Below are positions 24,559-34,154 of a stretch of DNA of 64,000 bases, piece by piece (position 1 is the stretch's first letter; every line of letters starts with the position of its first letter). Made by a program: the position numbers and the translations under genes. This DNA comes from Bradyrhizobium cosmicum. Lineage in GTDB: Bacteria > Pseudomonadota > Alphaproteobacteria > Rhizobiales > Xanthobacteraceae. The stretch covers positions 3,906,001 to 3,970,000 of the forward strand of contig NZ_CP041656.2 of NCBI RefSeq assembly GCF_007290395.2. The letters run 5' to 3'. A model generated the notes under the pieces. The model searched no databases and was not told the origin of the DNA. It was given only the letters and a program-made list of their open reading frames with translations.

Positions 24559-25353
24559 TCACTCCACAGGACGTTTGTGGATGAACGCCATCAGCACCGT
24601 CTTGAATGGCGCCGGCGTGCAGTGCTGGATCGCCAGGAAGAGCGAATAGAACAGCTTCGATCCGAAATAGTAGGCCGGCTCCGCGTCCCACGGAATGACG
24701 TAGAGATCGTAGCGGGAGGCCGGAAAGTGCTGCCTGAAGGCGCTCGTCGAGTTCAGGTGGTACACGGCTGGAAAGACGTCCTTCTCCTCCCGCGCGTCCT
24801 GGGCCGAGCGAATGATGCGGGCATGCAGGCTGTCCGGGATCAGCCGGTTGCCGAGGGCGATATATCCGTGGCGATTTGGCGTGCGCGCGCAGATCCAGCC
24901 GCCGGGCTTGAGCACGCGGTCGAGCTCGCGCGCCGCCATGGCGGGATCCTGGATGTGCTCGAACACGAAATCCGAGACGACGACGTCGATCGACTGATCC
25001 GGGATCGGAAGCTCACCGTCGGGCGTGATCACGAACGCGCGGTCGAGCGCCTCGTTGGTTATGACGACGGGATCGACGTCCACCCCGATGAGATCGCGCA
25101 CCCGCCCCTTCAGCGACAACAGGCCACGCCGGTACGAGACGAGGTCCTCGCTCTGCTTGGCGCCGCGCCCGGCGCCGAAATCGAGCACGACCGACTGAGG
25201 GCCGATCAAAGCGCCGACCCGCTGCCAGAACTGAACCGTGCCGTCGACCCGCGAGAACCCGCCCGCCGCAATCTCCGGAGAGAAGTGCGTTCCAACCGCG
25301 TCAGCCATCTGGCCCCACCAGTCGATACGACGCGCCGCATGCGCACCGTTCAC
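24559..25353 (-). CDS. class I SAM-dependent methyltransferase
   Basis: A 264-residue methyltransferase of the Methyltransf_11 type. SAM motif I is VVLDFGAGRG (about residues 55-64), the acidic residue after strand 2 lies in LIGVDVDP, and motif IV is VVVSDFVFEHIQDP, followed by LKPGGWICARTPN. It lies 51 bases after the ATPase of an ABC-2 polysaccharide exporter and is probably co-transcribed. Methylation of a surface glycan, for example at a chain end, is a plausible role. The GTG at 25353 lacks a ribosome-binding site, and the ATG at 25308 is a possible alternative start. Confidence 0.82.
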   Translation of the reverse strand: MNGAHAARRIDWWGQMADAVGTHFSPEIAAGGFSRVDGTVQFWQRVGALIGPQSVVLDFGAGRGAKQSEDLVSYRRGLLSLKGRVRDLIGVDVDPVVITNEALDRAFVITPDGELPIPDQSIDVVVSDFVFEHIQDPAMAARELDRVLKPGGWICARTPNRHGYIALGNRLIPDSLHARIIRSAQDAREEKDVFPAVYHLNSTSAFRQHFPASRYDLYVIPWDAEPAYYFGSKLFYSLFLAIQHCTPAPFKTVLMAFIHKRPVE

Positions 25354-25404
25354 TGCGTGACGGTTCTGTAATCGGCTTTGTTGACAGAAATGATACGCCG
25401 GCGA

Positions 25405-26163
25405 TCAGCCCGCCGGCCCCGTGCCGGCGAGATAGCGCTGGAGGACATCCTCGATCGCGCCGGCCGCGGCAATACGGCCCTCCTGCAGCAGGATCGCGCG
25501 GTTGCAGGTGCTCCTGATCAGATCGACGTCGTGCGAGGCCAGCACGAGGATGCCGGCGCGTGCGACGATCTCGTCGAGCCGCTGCCGCGCTTTCTTCCGG
25601 AACTGCTGGTCGCCGACGCCGATCCATTCGTCGAGCAGCACGATCTCGCCCTCGACCGCGGTCGCGACGGCGAAGATCAGGCGCAGCATCATGCCGCTGG
25701 AATAGGTGCGCAACGGCAGGTCGAGCCGGTCGCCGAGTTCGGTGAACTCGGCGATTTCCGCGCGCCGCGCGTCGATCTCGGCGCGACGCGCGCCGATCAC
25801 GAGCCCGCGCCGCATGATGTTCTCGTAACCGGTCGCTTCCTCGTCGATGCCGGCCGACAGATCGAACAGCGACAGGCAGCGGCCGAGCACGTCCACGCTG
25901 CCCGCGGTCGGATGGTAGATGCCGGCGAGAACCCGCAGCAAGGTGGTCTTGCCGGCGCCATTGCCGCCTATGATGGCGAGGCGGTCGCCTGCGCGGATGT
26001 CGAGGCTGACGTCGTTCAGGGCGCTGATGATGTGCGGGACCGTCGCCTTGCGCCGCCGCGTCACCTCGCTGACGAACCGGCTGCGCAGCGAGCGGTCGCG
26101 GAACGACAGCACCGGAAAGGTCACCGAGACGTTGCGCAGGACGATGTGGGCAGCAGGGCTCAT
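25405..26163 (-). CDS. polysaccharide-export ABC transporter ATPase (Wzt/KpsT-like)
   Basis: A 252-residue nucleotide-binding subunit that energises export of a lipid-linked or capsular polysaccharide across the inner membrane. Walker A is GGNGAGKTTLLR, the signature is YSSGMMLRLIFA (the YSSGM form specific to Wzt/KpsT/TagH), Walker B is IVLLDEWIGVGD, and the H-loop is ASHD. The protein ends soon after the core, with no carbohydrate-binding C-terminal domain, so it is the KpsT-like short type. ATG at 26163 lies seven bases after the permease stop. Residues encoded upstream of it overlap the permease and are rejected. Confidence 0.9.
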   Translation of the reverse strand: MSPAAHIVLRNVSVTFPVLSFRDRSLRSRFVSEVTRRRKATVPHIISALNDVSLDIRAGDRLAIIGGNGAGKTTLLRVLAGIYHPTAGSVDVLGRCLSLFDLSAGIDEEATGYENIMRRGLVIGARRAEIDARRAEIAEFTELGDRLDLPLRTYSSGMMLRLIFAVATAVEGEIVLLDEWIGVGDQQFRKKARQRLDEIVARAGILVLASHDVDLIRSTCNRAILLQEGRIAAAGAIEDVLQRYLAGTGPAG

Positions 26164-26170
26164 GCGCGCC

Positions 26171-26968
26171 TCACAGCCAATACGCCACGCGGTGGCGGTA
26201 GCGCGCGTAGCAGCCAAGGCCGATGGCACAAGCGACCGCCGCATAGAACACTCCGAGCAGCCATTGCTCCGCGTCGGTCGGCAGCGACAGCAGCGGCCTG
26301 CGCACGAGATCGAGCAGGGTCGCGAATGGATTGGCCCGGATCAGCCAGTGAAATGCGGTGCCGCGCACGGCGTCCTCGGTCCAGATGATCGGCGTCAGGA
26401 AGAAGATGAATTGCAGGCCGCTGACGATGGCCGACCCGATGTCGCGGAAGCGCGCGCAGAGCATGCCGAGCGCGACCGAGCCGCCGAGGAGAACGGCGAG
26501 CAGGATCGCAAAGCCGGGCACCGCGAGCAGCATGTCCCAGTGCAGCGGCCATGGCATCACGACGTAGAGCAGGACCACGATCACCAGATGATGGGCGAAG
26601 ATCAGCACGTTGCGCGCGATCATCTGCAGGACATGCACGATCAGCGGCGCCGGCACCGCCTTGATCAGGTGGCCGGAGGCCACGAAAATGCCGGAGCCTT
26701 CCTGGAGCGTGGTTGCGATCAGGGTCCAGACGATCAGGCCGACCGCGAACAGCGGCAGGAAGCCGGCGATGTTCTGCTTGAACAGGGTGGCATAGACCGT
26801 GCCTACACTGGCGATCGTCGCGGCCAATGTCAGCGTGATCCAGAGCGGGCCGATCACGGTGCGCCGGTAACGCAGCGAAATGTCCATCAGCGCGAGCGTG
26901 CCCCACCGGTCGGGCCGCGTCACCTGTGCGAGGATTTCATTCACTGCGAGCTGAATACGACTGCCCAT
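26171..26968 (-). CDS. polysaccharide-export ABC-2 permease (Wzm/KpsM-like)
   Basis: A 265-residue inner-membrane protein with six predicted helices, partner of the ATPase downstream. The ABC-2 family start is visible (LMDISLRYRRTVIGPLWITL, an amphipathic cytosolic helix), as is the C-terminal ANPFATLLDLVRRPLL segment typical of O-antigen and capsule exporters. GGGAG lies just before the ATG at 26968. The frame is open further upstream to 27058 without coding character. No glycosyltransferases for the exported glycan are adjacent, so the polymer must be made by genes elsewhere. Confidence 0.9.
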   Translation of the reverse strand: MGSRIQLAVNEILAQVTRPDRWGTLALMDISLRYRRTVIGPLWITLTLAATIASVGTVYATLFKQNIAGFLPLFAVGLIVWTLIATTLQEGSGIFVASGHLIKAVPAPLIVHVLQMIARNVLIFAHHLVIVVLLYVVMPWPLHWDMLLAVPGFAILLAVLLGGSVALGMLCARFRDIGSAIVSGLQFIFFLTPIIWTEDAVRGTAFHWLIRANPFATLLDLVRRPLLSLPTDAEQWLLGVFYAAVACAIGLGCYARYRHRVAYWL

Positions 26969-27086
26969 TCCGCTCCCGGCATTCCGATACCGCGACAGGA
27001 TAGCAGATCGCGGGCGTTTTGGCCGACGCTCTCTATCGGCCCGCTCCAAGCAGGGCAATCAACCGTAGGGCTGATGTGGGCTGAAG

Positions 27087-27827
27087 TCAGGCCCGCTTCT
27101 TGCCCCGCCGGACCCCGCGGCGACGGTCCTTCACCGGCGGCTTCGGCGCCAATTCCGGCATTTCCGCCTGGACCTCGCGGTAACGGGTCAGCATCCGTTC
27201 AAAACTGGCGTTCAGAGTCTGCGCGATGTCGGGGCGCTTCTCGAGACCTGCCAGGATCGCTGCGGCCGCCTCGATGGTGGAGAGCCCGTCCTTGCGCGGC
27301 TCCTTGCGCAGGCGTCCGTACCGAGAGGGATGCGCCGGATTGAGGATCACGCGCTGGCATTTCAGCATCCAGGGATTGCGCCACCACAACGCCTTGGCCT
27401 GGCTCCAGGTGCCGTCGAGCAGCACCACGCCTTCCAGCTTGCCGAGAAGCGCGCGCTGGTTGTCCGCGACCTCGCCCTTGCGGTTGAGCGCCACGATCTC
27501 GCCTTCAGCCTCGAGGTCTGCGGCACGCGCCGAGCCGAGATAGAGCACGGCCCAATGCGAGGCGTTCTCGATCGGCTGCCCCAGCGCTTTGGACAGGCTC
27601 GGCCAGGACAGGCCGACCCGCAACGTCGCCTTGGCGAAATGCCGGGCCAACAGCCGCGCGGTGCCGAGCGCCCTGTCCTGCTCCTGCGGATGCTGGAGGA
27701 TCAGGAGCCCGAGGCGGCTCTTTTCGATCGGGATGACACTGTCGCAGATGCACAGCGGCATCGGCTTCTGGCAGTGCGGGCATTCGGGGATCGGCTCGGC
27801 CGGCGCGGCGGCGGTGGGGTTCGACAT
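27087..27827 (-). CDS. DTW-domain tRNA-uridine aminocarboxypropyltransferase
   Basis: A 246-residue DTW-domain protein (TapT/TrmO-neighbour family, E. coli YfiP-like). These enzymes transfer the aminocarboxypropyl group of SAM to uridine in tRNA (acp3U). An N-terminal zinc knuckle CPHCQKPMPLCIC is followed by the core LLDGTW motif, WSQAKALWW and NPAHPSRYGRLRKEP. The C-terminus is a very basic tail (RRRGVRRGKKRA), consistent with RNA binding. The ATG at 27827 begins 37 bases after the mdtC-like stop on the same strand, so it may be read through from the efflux operon, but the function looks unrelated. Confidence 0.88.
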   Translation of the reverse strand: MSNPTAAAPAEPIPECPHCQKPMPLCICDSVIPIEKSRLGLLILQHPQEQDRALGTARLLARHFAKATLRVGLSWPSLSKALGQPIENASHWAVLYLGSARAADLEAEGEIVALNRKGEVADNQRALLGKLEGVVLLDGTWSQAKALWWRNPWMLKCQRVILNPAHPSRYGRLRKEPRKDGLSTIEAAAAILAGLEKRPDIAQTLNASFERMLTRYREVQAEMPELAPKPPVKDRRRGVRRGKKRA

Positions 27828-27864
27828 GGTCGCCGCTATACGCTTTGGACGGCGGTTCAACAAC

Positions 27865-30800
27865 CTATTCCGCCGGCGCGGCGAGCGGCCGGGGCTCGGA
27901 GCGGCGGCGCAGCCGGTCGATCAGGAGATAGATCACGGGCGTGGTGTAGAGCGTCAGGATCTGCGAGACGAACAGGCCGCCGATGATGGTGATGCCGAGC
28001 GGCCGGCGCAGCTCCGTGCCGGGGCCGGTCGCAATCACCAGCGGGATGCCCGCGAACAACGCCGCCATGGTCGTCATCAGGATCGGGCGGAAGCGCGCCT
28101 GGCAGGCCTCGAAGATCGCCTCCGCCGAGGACAGGCCGCGCTGGCGCTCGGCATCGAGCGCGAAGTCGACCATCATGATGCCGTTCTTCTTGACGATGCC
28201 GATCAAGAGGATGATGCCGACGAAGGCGATCACCGTCAGCGGCGTGTTGGTGATCTGCAGCGCCAGCAGCGCGCCGAGGCCGGCTGATGGCAGCGTCGAG
28301 ATGATCGTAAGCGGATGGGCGAGGCTCTCATAGAGCACGCCGAGCACGATATACATCGCCACCAGCGCGCCGAGGATCAGCAGCGGCTGGCGGCCGCTGG
28401 TCTTGGCGAAATCGCCGGCATTGCCGTCAAAACTGCCACGGATGCCCTCGGGCATGTGCAATTCCTCCACCGCGCGCTGCACATTCTGGGTCGCGGTCTG
28501 GAGCGGCACGTCCGGCAGCAGGTTGAACGACACAGTGGTCGAGGGGAACGACTGCGAATGATAGACCGCGAGCGCGGCAAGCCCGCGCGTCACACGCACC
28601 ACGGCCGACAGCGGCACCTGCACGTCGCCCGCCCCGGCGACATAGATGCGGTCGAGATTGGAGGGATCGACCTGGAATTTCGGGTCGATCTCCAGCACCG
28701 TCATGTACTGGTTGCGCTGGGTGTAGATGATCGAGATCTGACGCTGCGAGAACGCGTTGTTCAGCGCATTGTCGATGTCCTGGACGCGGACACCGAGCGC
28801 CGAGGCCTTCTGGCGGTCGATGGACAAGGTCAGCTGAAGTCCGCCGGGATCTCGATCGCTGGAGACGTCGGTGATGCCCTCGACGCTTTCCATGCGCTTG
28901 GCCACGATCGGAGCCCACTTCTGGAGCAGGCCAAGGTCGGTGCTGGACAGCGTGTACTGGTAGTCGGAATCGCTCTGCCGACCGCCGGCGCGCACATCCT
29001 GGGCGGCAAACATGAAAAGGCGGATGCCGGGCACCGGGAACAGTGCGCGCCGCAGGCGATCGATCACGACCTGCGTCGAAACGTGATCGCGCTCCTCCGG
29101 TGGTTTCAGGCTGATGAACATAGTGCCGCGGTTCGAGGTCGCGCCGCCCGGCCCGCCTCCGCCGCCGACCGTCGAGCCGATGCCGGCCACCGCCGGATCC
29201 TGCATGACGATGTCGGCGAGCCGCTGCTGAAGGCTGAGCATGGACTGGAACGAGATGTCCGCGGAGGCGCGCGTCGCGCCGATGACGAAGCCGGAATCGT
29301 CGGTCGGAAAATAGCCCTTGGGCACCTTGATGTAGAGCATCACCGTCAGCCCGATCGTGGCGAAGAACACCAGCAGCGTCAGCAGCGGGAAATCCAGCAC
29401 GCTATGCAGGGTGCGGGCATAGAATGCGACGATTCGCGACAGCGAGCCCTCGATGATGCGATCGAACAGCGTCGCCGTGCCGGACGTGGTTTGCCGGATG
29501 TAATGGGCACAGATCATCGGCGTCACCGTCAGCGACACCAGCGTCGACACCACGATCGCGAAGGTCAGCGTCAGCGAAAACTCGCGCAGCAGACGGCCGA
29601 CAATGCCGTCCATGAAGATCAACGGCGTGAACGCCGCGATCAGCGACAGGCTGATCGAGACCACGGTGAAGCCGATCTGCCGGGCCCCCTCGACCGCCGC
29701 CTGGAACGGCCGCATGCCGTGCTCGAGATTGCGGTACATGTTCTCGATCATGACGATGGCGTCGTCGACCACGAAACCGACCGAGATCGCCAGCGCCATC
29801 AGCGACAGATTGTCGATCGAGAAGCCTGCGACCCACATGCCGGCGCAGGTGCCGGCCAGGGCCAGCGGCACCGAGATGCCCGCCGCGATCGTCGGCGTGA
29901 GCCGCCGCAGGAACACGAACACGACGACCATCACCAGGATGGCGGTGGCGAGCAGCGTCCACTGCATGTCCATCACGCTGGCGCGGATCGTGCTGGTGCG
30001 GTCGACCAGGGTGGAGACGTCCACGCCGGCCGGAATCCACTGCTTCAGCTCGGGGATCAGCGCCTTCACCCGGTCGACGGTATCGATGACGTTGGCGTCG
30101 CCCTGCTTTGTGATCTGGATCAGCACTGCCGGCTGCTTGTTGAACCACGCGATCGAACGGGCATTGCGGACGCCATCCTCGATCTCGGCGACGTCGGACA
30201 GCCGCAAGAAACTGCCGTTCGCGCTCTTGATGATGATGTCCCGGAATTCCTTGGCCGTGCGCATCTGCTTGTTCAGCGACAGCGTCTCACTCTGGCGCCC
30301 GCCGTTGAAGATGCCGACGGGGCCGAGCGGATTGGCGTTGATGATGGCAGTCCGGACGTCGTCGGTGGCAATGCCGGCGTTCGACAGCGCCACAGGATTG
30401 AGCTGAATCCGCACCGCCGGCTGGTCCGCGCCGCTGATCGTCACGTTGCCGACGCCGGGGACCTGGGAGATGCGCTGGGCCAGCACGGTGTCGGCGACAT
30501 CGTAGATCGCGCTCGCAGCAAGGGTCTTCGAGGTCAGCGCCAATACGAAGACGGGCGCACCGGCGGTGTTGGCCTTGCGGAAGCGCGGCAGCGCCGGCAG
30601 GTCGCTTGGCAGGTCGACCAGCGATGCGTTGATCGCGGCCTGCACGTCGCGCGCGGCCTTGTCGATGTTGCGGCCGATGTCGAACTGGAGCTGGATATTG
30701 GTCGTGCCCAGCGACGAAGTCGAGGTGATCTGGTTGATGCCCGAGATCTCGCCCAGCCGCCGCTCCAACGGAGAAGCCACGGTCGCCGCCATCACGGACG

Positions 30801-30969
30801 GATCGGCGCCCGGCCGGCTGGCCGAGACGAAGATGGCGGGAAAATCGACGTTCGGGACCGAGGCGACGGGAAGGAAATCGTAGGCCACGACACCCAGCAG
30901 GAACAACCCGATCGACAGCAGCGTGGTCGCCACCGGCCTGCGGATGAAGGGCTCCGAGATCGATGCCAT
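27865..30969 (-). CDS. mdtC: RND efflux permease, MdtC-like
   Basis: A 1034-residue inner-membrane RND transporter with 12 transmembrane helices and two large periplasmic loops. The proton-relay acidic pair of helix 4 is present in VGFVVDDAIVMIEN. N-terminal SISEPFIRRPVATTLL and the duplicated LGVLYESLAHPLTIISTLPS are typical of the HAE1/MdtBC branch. The ATG at 30969 overlaps the TGA of the mdtB-like gene by one base (TGATG), so the two are translationally coupled. MdtB and MdtC form a heterotrimer in E. coli that exports bile salts, novobiocin and other compounds. Substrates here are unknown. Confidence 0.92.
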   Translation of the reverse strand: MASISEPFIRRPVATTLLSIGLFLLGVVAYDFLPVASVPNVDFPAIFVSASRPGADPSVMAATVASPLERRLGEISGINQITSTSSLGTTNIQLQFDIGRNIDKAARDVQAAINASLVDLPSDLPALPRFRKANTAGAPVFVLALTSKTLAASAIYDVADTVLAQRISQVPGVGNVTISGADQPAVRIQLNPVALSNAGIATDDVRTAIINANPLGPVGIFNGGRQSETLSLNKQMRTAKEFRDIIIKSANGSFLRLSDVAEIEDGVRNARSIAWFNKQPAVLIQITKQGDANVIDTVDRVKALIPELKQWIPAGVDVSTLVDRTSTIRASVMDMQWTLLATAILVMVVVFVFLRRLTPTIAAGISVPLALAGTCAGMWVAGFSIDNLSLMALAISVGFVVDDAIVMIENMYRNLEHGMRPFQAAVEGARQIGFTVVSISLSLIAAFTPLIFMDGIVGRLLREFSLTLTFAIVVSTLVSLTVTPMICAHYIRQTTSGTATLFDRIIEGSLSRIVAFYARTLHSVLDFPLLTLLVFFATIGLTVMLYIKVPKGYFPTDDSGFVIGATRASADISFQSMLSLQQRLADIVMQDPAVAGIGSTVGGGGGPGGATSNRGTMFISLKPPEERDHVSTQVVIDRLRRALFPVPGIRLFMFAAQDVRAGGRQSDSDYQYTLSSTDLGLLQKWAPIVAKRMESVEGITDVSSDRDPGGLQLTLSIDRQKASALGVRVQDIDNALNNAFSQRQISIIYTQRNQYMTVLEIDPKFQVDPSNLDRIYVAGAGDVQVPLSAVVRVTRGLAALAVYHSQSFPSTTVSFNLLPDVPLQTATQNVQRAVEELHMPEGIRGSFDGNAGDFAKTSGRQPLLILGALVAMYIVLGVLYESLAHPLTIISTLPSAGLGALLALQITNTPLTVIAFVGIILLIGIVKKNGIMMVDFALDAERQRGLSSAEAIFEACQARFRPILMTTMAALFAGIPLVIATGPGTELRRPLGITIIGGLFVSQILTLYTTPVIYLLIDRLRRRSEPRPLAAPAE

Positions 30970-33900
30970 CACTGCATCCCCTCGGTGGCGCCGGCGACCG
31001 GCGGGCCTCCGGGCTCGACCGGCGGCAGCGCGCGCTCGAGGCGGCGGTTGATGCGGTCGAGCGCGAGGTAGATCACGGGCGTCGTGTAGAGCGTCAGCAA
31101 CTGGCTCAGCAACAGGCCGCCGATGATGGAGATGCCGAGCGGAAAGCGCAGCTCGGCACCGGTGCCGCTTTCGATCGCCAGCGGCAGCGCGCCGAACAGC
31201 GCGGCCAGGGTCGTCATCATGATCGGGCGGAAGCGCAAGAGGCAGGCCTGCACGATGGCCTCCTGCGGCGACATGCCCTTCCCGCGCTCGGCTTCCAGCG
31301 CGAAGTCGATCATCATGATCGCATTCTTCTTGACGATGCCCATCAGCAGGATGATGCCGATCAGGCCGATCACCGAGAGATCCTGCCCGCACAGCATCAG
31401 CGCCAGGATGGCGCCGACGCCGGCGGAGGGCAGCGTCGAGAGGATCGTGATCGGGTGGATGTAGCTCTCATAGAGCACGCCGAGCACGATGTAGATCGTG
31501 ATCACGGCGGCGAGCAGCAGCCAGGGCTGTCCCGCAAGTGCCTTGGCGAATTCGGCAGCGTCGCCGGAATAGACGCCGAGGATGCTGTTGGGCATCTCGA
31601 TACGGGTTTCGATGGTCTTGACCGCCTCGACGGCGTCGCCGAGGGCTGCGCCCGGCGCCAGGTTGAAGCTGAGCGAGATCGCGGGGAATTGCGCCTGGTG
31701 CGAGATCGCCAGTGGCGCGGTGGTGCGCTTCAGCGTCGCCACGGCCGACAGTGGCACCTGCGCGTTCGGCGTGCCGGCGGTGGTGCTCGCACCACCCGGC
31801 AGATACAATTTGGACAGGATAGAGGGATCGCGCTGGTACATCGGCAGCGCCTCCAGCACCACGCGGTACTGGTTGGCCTGGCCGTAGATGGTCGAAATCT
31901 GACGCTGCGCGAAGGCGTCGTTCAGCGTGTCGGTGATGGCCTGCAGGCTGACGCCGAGCTGTCCGGCGCGGGTGCGGTCGACATCGAGCTGCGCGCGCAG
32001 GCCGCCTTCCTGCGCCTCCGAGGAGACGTCGCGGAACAGGGGATCGCGCCGCATCTCCGCCACCAGCTTGCGCGCCCATTCCGAAACCAGGGCCGCATCC
32101 GTTCCGGTCAGCGTGTACTGGTATTGCGAGCGGCTCGACTGGGTCGAGATCTGCACGTCCTGCACCGGCTGGAAGTAGACGGTCATGCCGGGGATGCCGG
32201 ATACCCGCTCCTTCAGCCGGATCACGACCGCGCTGACATCGTCGCGCCGCTCGCCGCGCGGCTTCAGCGACATGACGAGCCGGCCGACATTGGTGGTCGG
32301 GTTGACCGAGCCCGCCCCGATCACCGACACCACGCCGGTCACATCAGGATCGGCCTTGATGGCATCGGCGACCTCGGTCTGCCTCTTCTGCATCTCCGCA
32401 AACGACACGTCGGGCCCCGCCTCCGTCACCGCCGTGATCGAGGCGGTGTCCTGGAGCGGCAGAAAGCCTTTTGGCGCGACGACGTAGAGAACGAGGGTTG
32501 CGACCAGCGTGGCAAAGGTCACGAGCAGCGTGGCGCGCTGGCGTTCCAGCACCCACAACAGCGTCCGGTGGTAGAATTCGACGGTGCGGTCGATGAAGCG
32601 GCTGACGGCCGCCAATCCCGGCACCGCGAATTCCTCATGCGCGTGCTTGAGCAGACGCGAGCACATCATCGGCGTCAGCGTCAGCGAGACCACGGCCGAG
32701 GTCACGACCGCAATGGTCAGCGTCAGCGCGAATTCGCGAAACATGCGCCCGACGAGGCCCGACATGAACAGGAGCGGGATGAAGACCGCGATCAGCGACA
32801 CCGTCAGCGAGATCACGGTGAAGCCGATCTCGCTGGCGCCCTTCAGCGAGGCCTCCATCGCGCTGTCGCCGTTCTCCATGTGACGGACGATGTTCTCGAT
32901 CATGACGATGGCGTCGTCGACGACGAAGCCGGTGCCGATGGTGAGTGCCATCAGCGACAGATTGTCGAGGCTGAAGCCGGCGAAATACATGATGCCGAAG
33001 CTCGTGATCAGCGACAGTGGCAGCGCCACGCCGGCGATCAGCGTGGCCCGCAGCGAGCGCAGGAACAGCAGCACCACCAGCGTCACCAGCACGACGCTGA
33101 GAATCAGCGTGAACTGCACGTCGTGGACCGAGGCACGGATGGTGACGGTGCGGTCGGAGACGATGGTGAGGTTGACGCCGGCCGGAATGGCGCGCTGGAC
33201 CTTCGGGATCTCGGCGCGGATCTGGCTGACGACGTCGATGACATTGGCGCCGGGTTGGCGCTGGATGTCGATGATGACGGCCGGCGTGCCCTGGTACCAG
33301 CCGCCGGTGCGGTCGTTCTCGAGTCCGTCGACGATCTGCGCGACGTCGGCGATCGTCACCGGCGAGCCGTTGCGGTAGGCGATGATAACAGGCTTGTAGG
33401 CGTCGGCGGCGGCGATCTGGTCGTTGGCCGCGATGATGTAGGCCTGCTGCGCGCCGTCGAGCGAGCCCTTCGGCCCGGAAACGTTGGCATTGGCGATGGC
33501 AGTGCGCAAATCCTCCATGGCAATGCCGTAGGCAGCCAGCCGCGCGAGATCCGCCTGGATGCGGACGGCCGGCTTCAGCCCGCCGAGCACGGAGACCCGC
33601 CCCACCCCGGAGATCTGGCTCAGCCGCTGCGCCAGCAGCGTATCGGCGATGTCGCTCATCGCCCGCAGCGAGATCGTGTCGGAGCGTAGCGCCAGCGTCA
33701 TCACCGGCGCGTCGGCCGGGTTCACCTTGGCGTAGGTCGGCGGATAAGGCAGCGTCTTGGGCAGCACGCCGGCGGCCGCATTGATCGCGGCCTGAACGTC
33801 CTGGGTCGCGCCGTCGATGTCGCGATTGAGGTCGAACTGCAGGGAGATCTGGCTGACGCCGAACGAGCTCGTCGAGTTCATCGCCGACAGCGATGGGATC

Positions 33901-34118
33901 TGCCCAAGCTGCCGCTCCAGCGGCGCGGTGATCAACGAGGCGATCACGTCGGGGCTCGCGCCTGGAAGCTGCGTCGTCACCTGCACGGTCGGGAAATCGA
34001 CCTGCGGCAGCGCGGAGACCGGCAGCGAGAAATAGCCGAGCGCGCCGCCGATCAGAAGCGCGATGCCGAGCAGCGAGGTCGCGATCGGGCGGCGGATGAA
34101 GGGTTCGGAGACGCCCAT
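30969..34118 (-). CDS. mdtB: RND efflux permease, MdtB-like
   Basis: A 1049-residue RND transporter, paralogous to the next gene. It starts MGVSEPFIRRPIATSLLGIA, carries the helix 4 acidic pair in GTGFVVDDAIVMIENI and the second-half LGVLYESYIHPITILSTLPS. Two different adjacent permease genes, rather than one, indicate a heteromeric MdtBC-type pump. It is preceded by the adaptor gene 36 bases upstream and followed with overlap by the mdtC-like gene. Long open frames antisense to both genes are GC-skew artefacts. Confidence 0.92.
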   Translation of the reverse strand: MGVSEPFIRRPIATSLLGIALLIGGALGYFSLPVSALPQVDFPTVQVTTQLPGASPDVIASLITAPLERQLGQIPSLSAMNSTSSFGVSQISLQFDLNRDIDGATQDVQAAINAAAGVLPKTLPYPPTYAKVNPADAPVMTLALRSDTISLRAMSDIADTLLAQRLSQISGVGRVSVLGGLKPAVRIQADLARLAAYGIAMEDLRTAIANANVSGPKGSLDGAQQAYIIAANDQIAAADAYKPVIIAYRNGSPVTIADVAQIVDGLENDRTGGWYQGTPAVIIDIQRQPGANVIDVVSQIRAEIPKVQRAIPAGVNLTIVSDRTVTIRASVHDVQFTLILSVVLVTLVVLLFLRSLRATLIAGVALPLSLITSFGIMYFAGFSLDNLSLMALTIGTGFVVDDAIVMIENIVRHMENGDSAMEASLKGASEIGFTVISLTVSLIAVFIPLLFMSGLVGRMFREFALTLTIAVVTSAVVSLTLTPMMCSRLLKHAHEEFAVPGLAAVSRFIDRTVEFYHRTLLWVLERQRATLLVTFATLVATLVLYVVAPKGFLPLQDTASITAVTEAGPDVSFAEMQKRQTEVADAIKADPDVTGVVSVIGAGSVNPTTNVGRLVMSLKPRGERRDDVSAVVIRLKERVSGIPGMTVYFQPVQDVQISTQSSRSQYQYTLTGTDAALVSEWARKLVAEMRRDPLFRDVSSEAQEGGLRAQLDVDRTRAGQLGVSLQAITDTLNDAFAQRQISTIYGQANQYRVVLEALPMYQRDPSILSKLYLPGGASTTAGTPNAQVPLSAVATLKRTTAPLAISHQAQFPAISLSFNLAPGAALGDAVEAVKTIETRIEMPNSILGVYSGDAAEFAKALAGQPWLLLAAVITIYIVLGVLYESYIHPITILSTLPSAGVGAILALMLCGQDLSVIGLIGIILLMGIVKKNAIMMIDFALEAERGKGMSPQEAIVQACLLRFRPIMMTTLAALFGALPLAIESGTGAELRFPLGISIIGGLLLSQLLTLYTTPVIYLALDRINRRLERALPPVEPGGPPVAGATEGMQ

Positions 34119-34154
34119 GAGTTTCGCCTGCCGCTCAGGCGGCCGTTGTCGGGA

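Noticed and set aside
28315..33689. Open frames of over 900 codons on the + strand opposite the RND pump genes
   Set aside because: Antisense shadows of mdtB/mdtC-like genes, with Arg/His/Gln/Asp-rich composition typical of reverse-strand reading.
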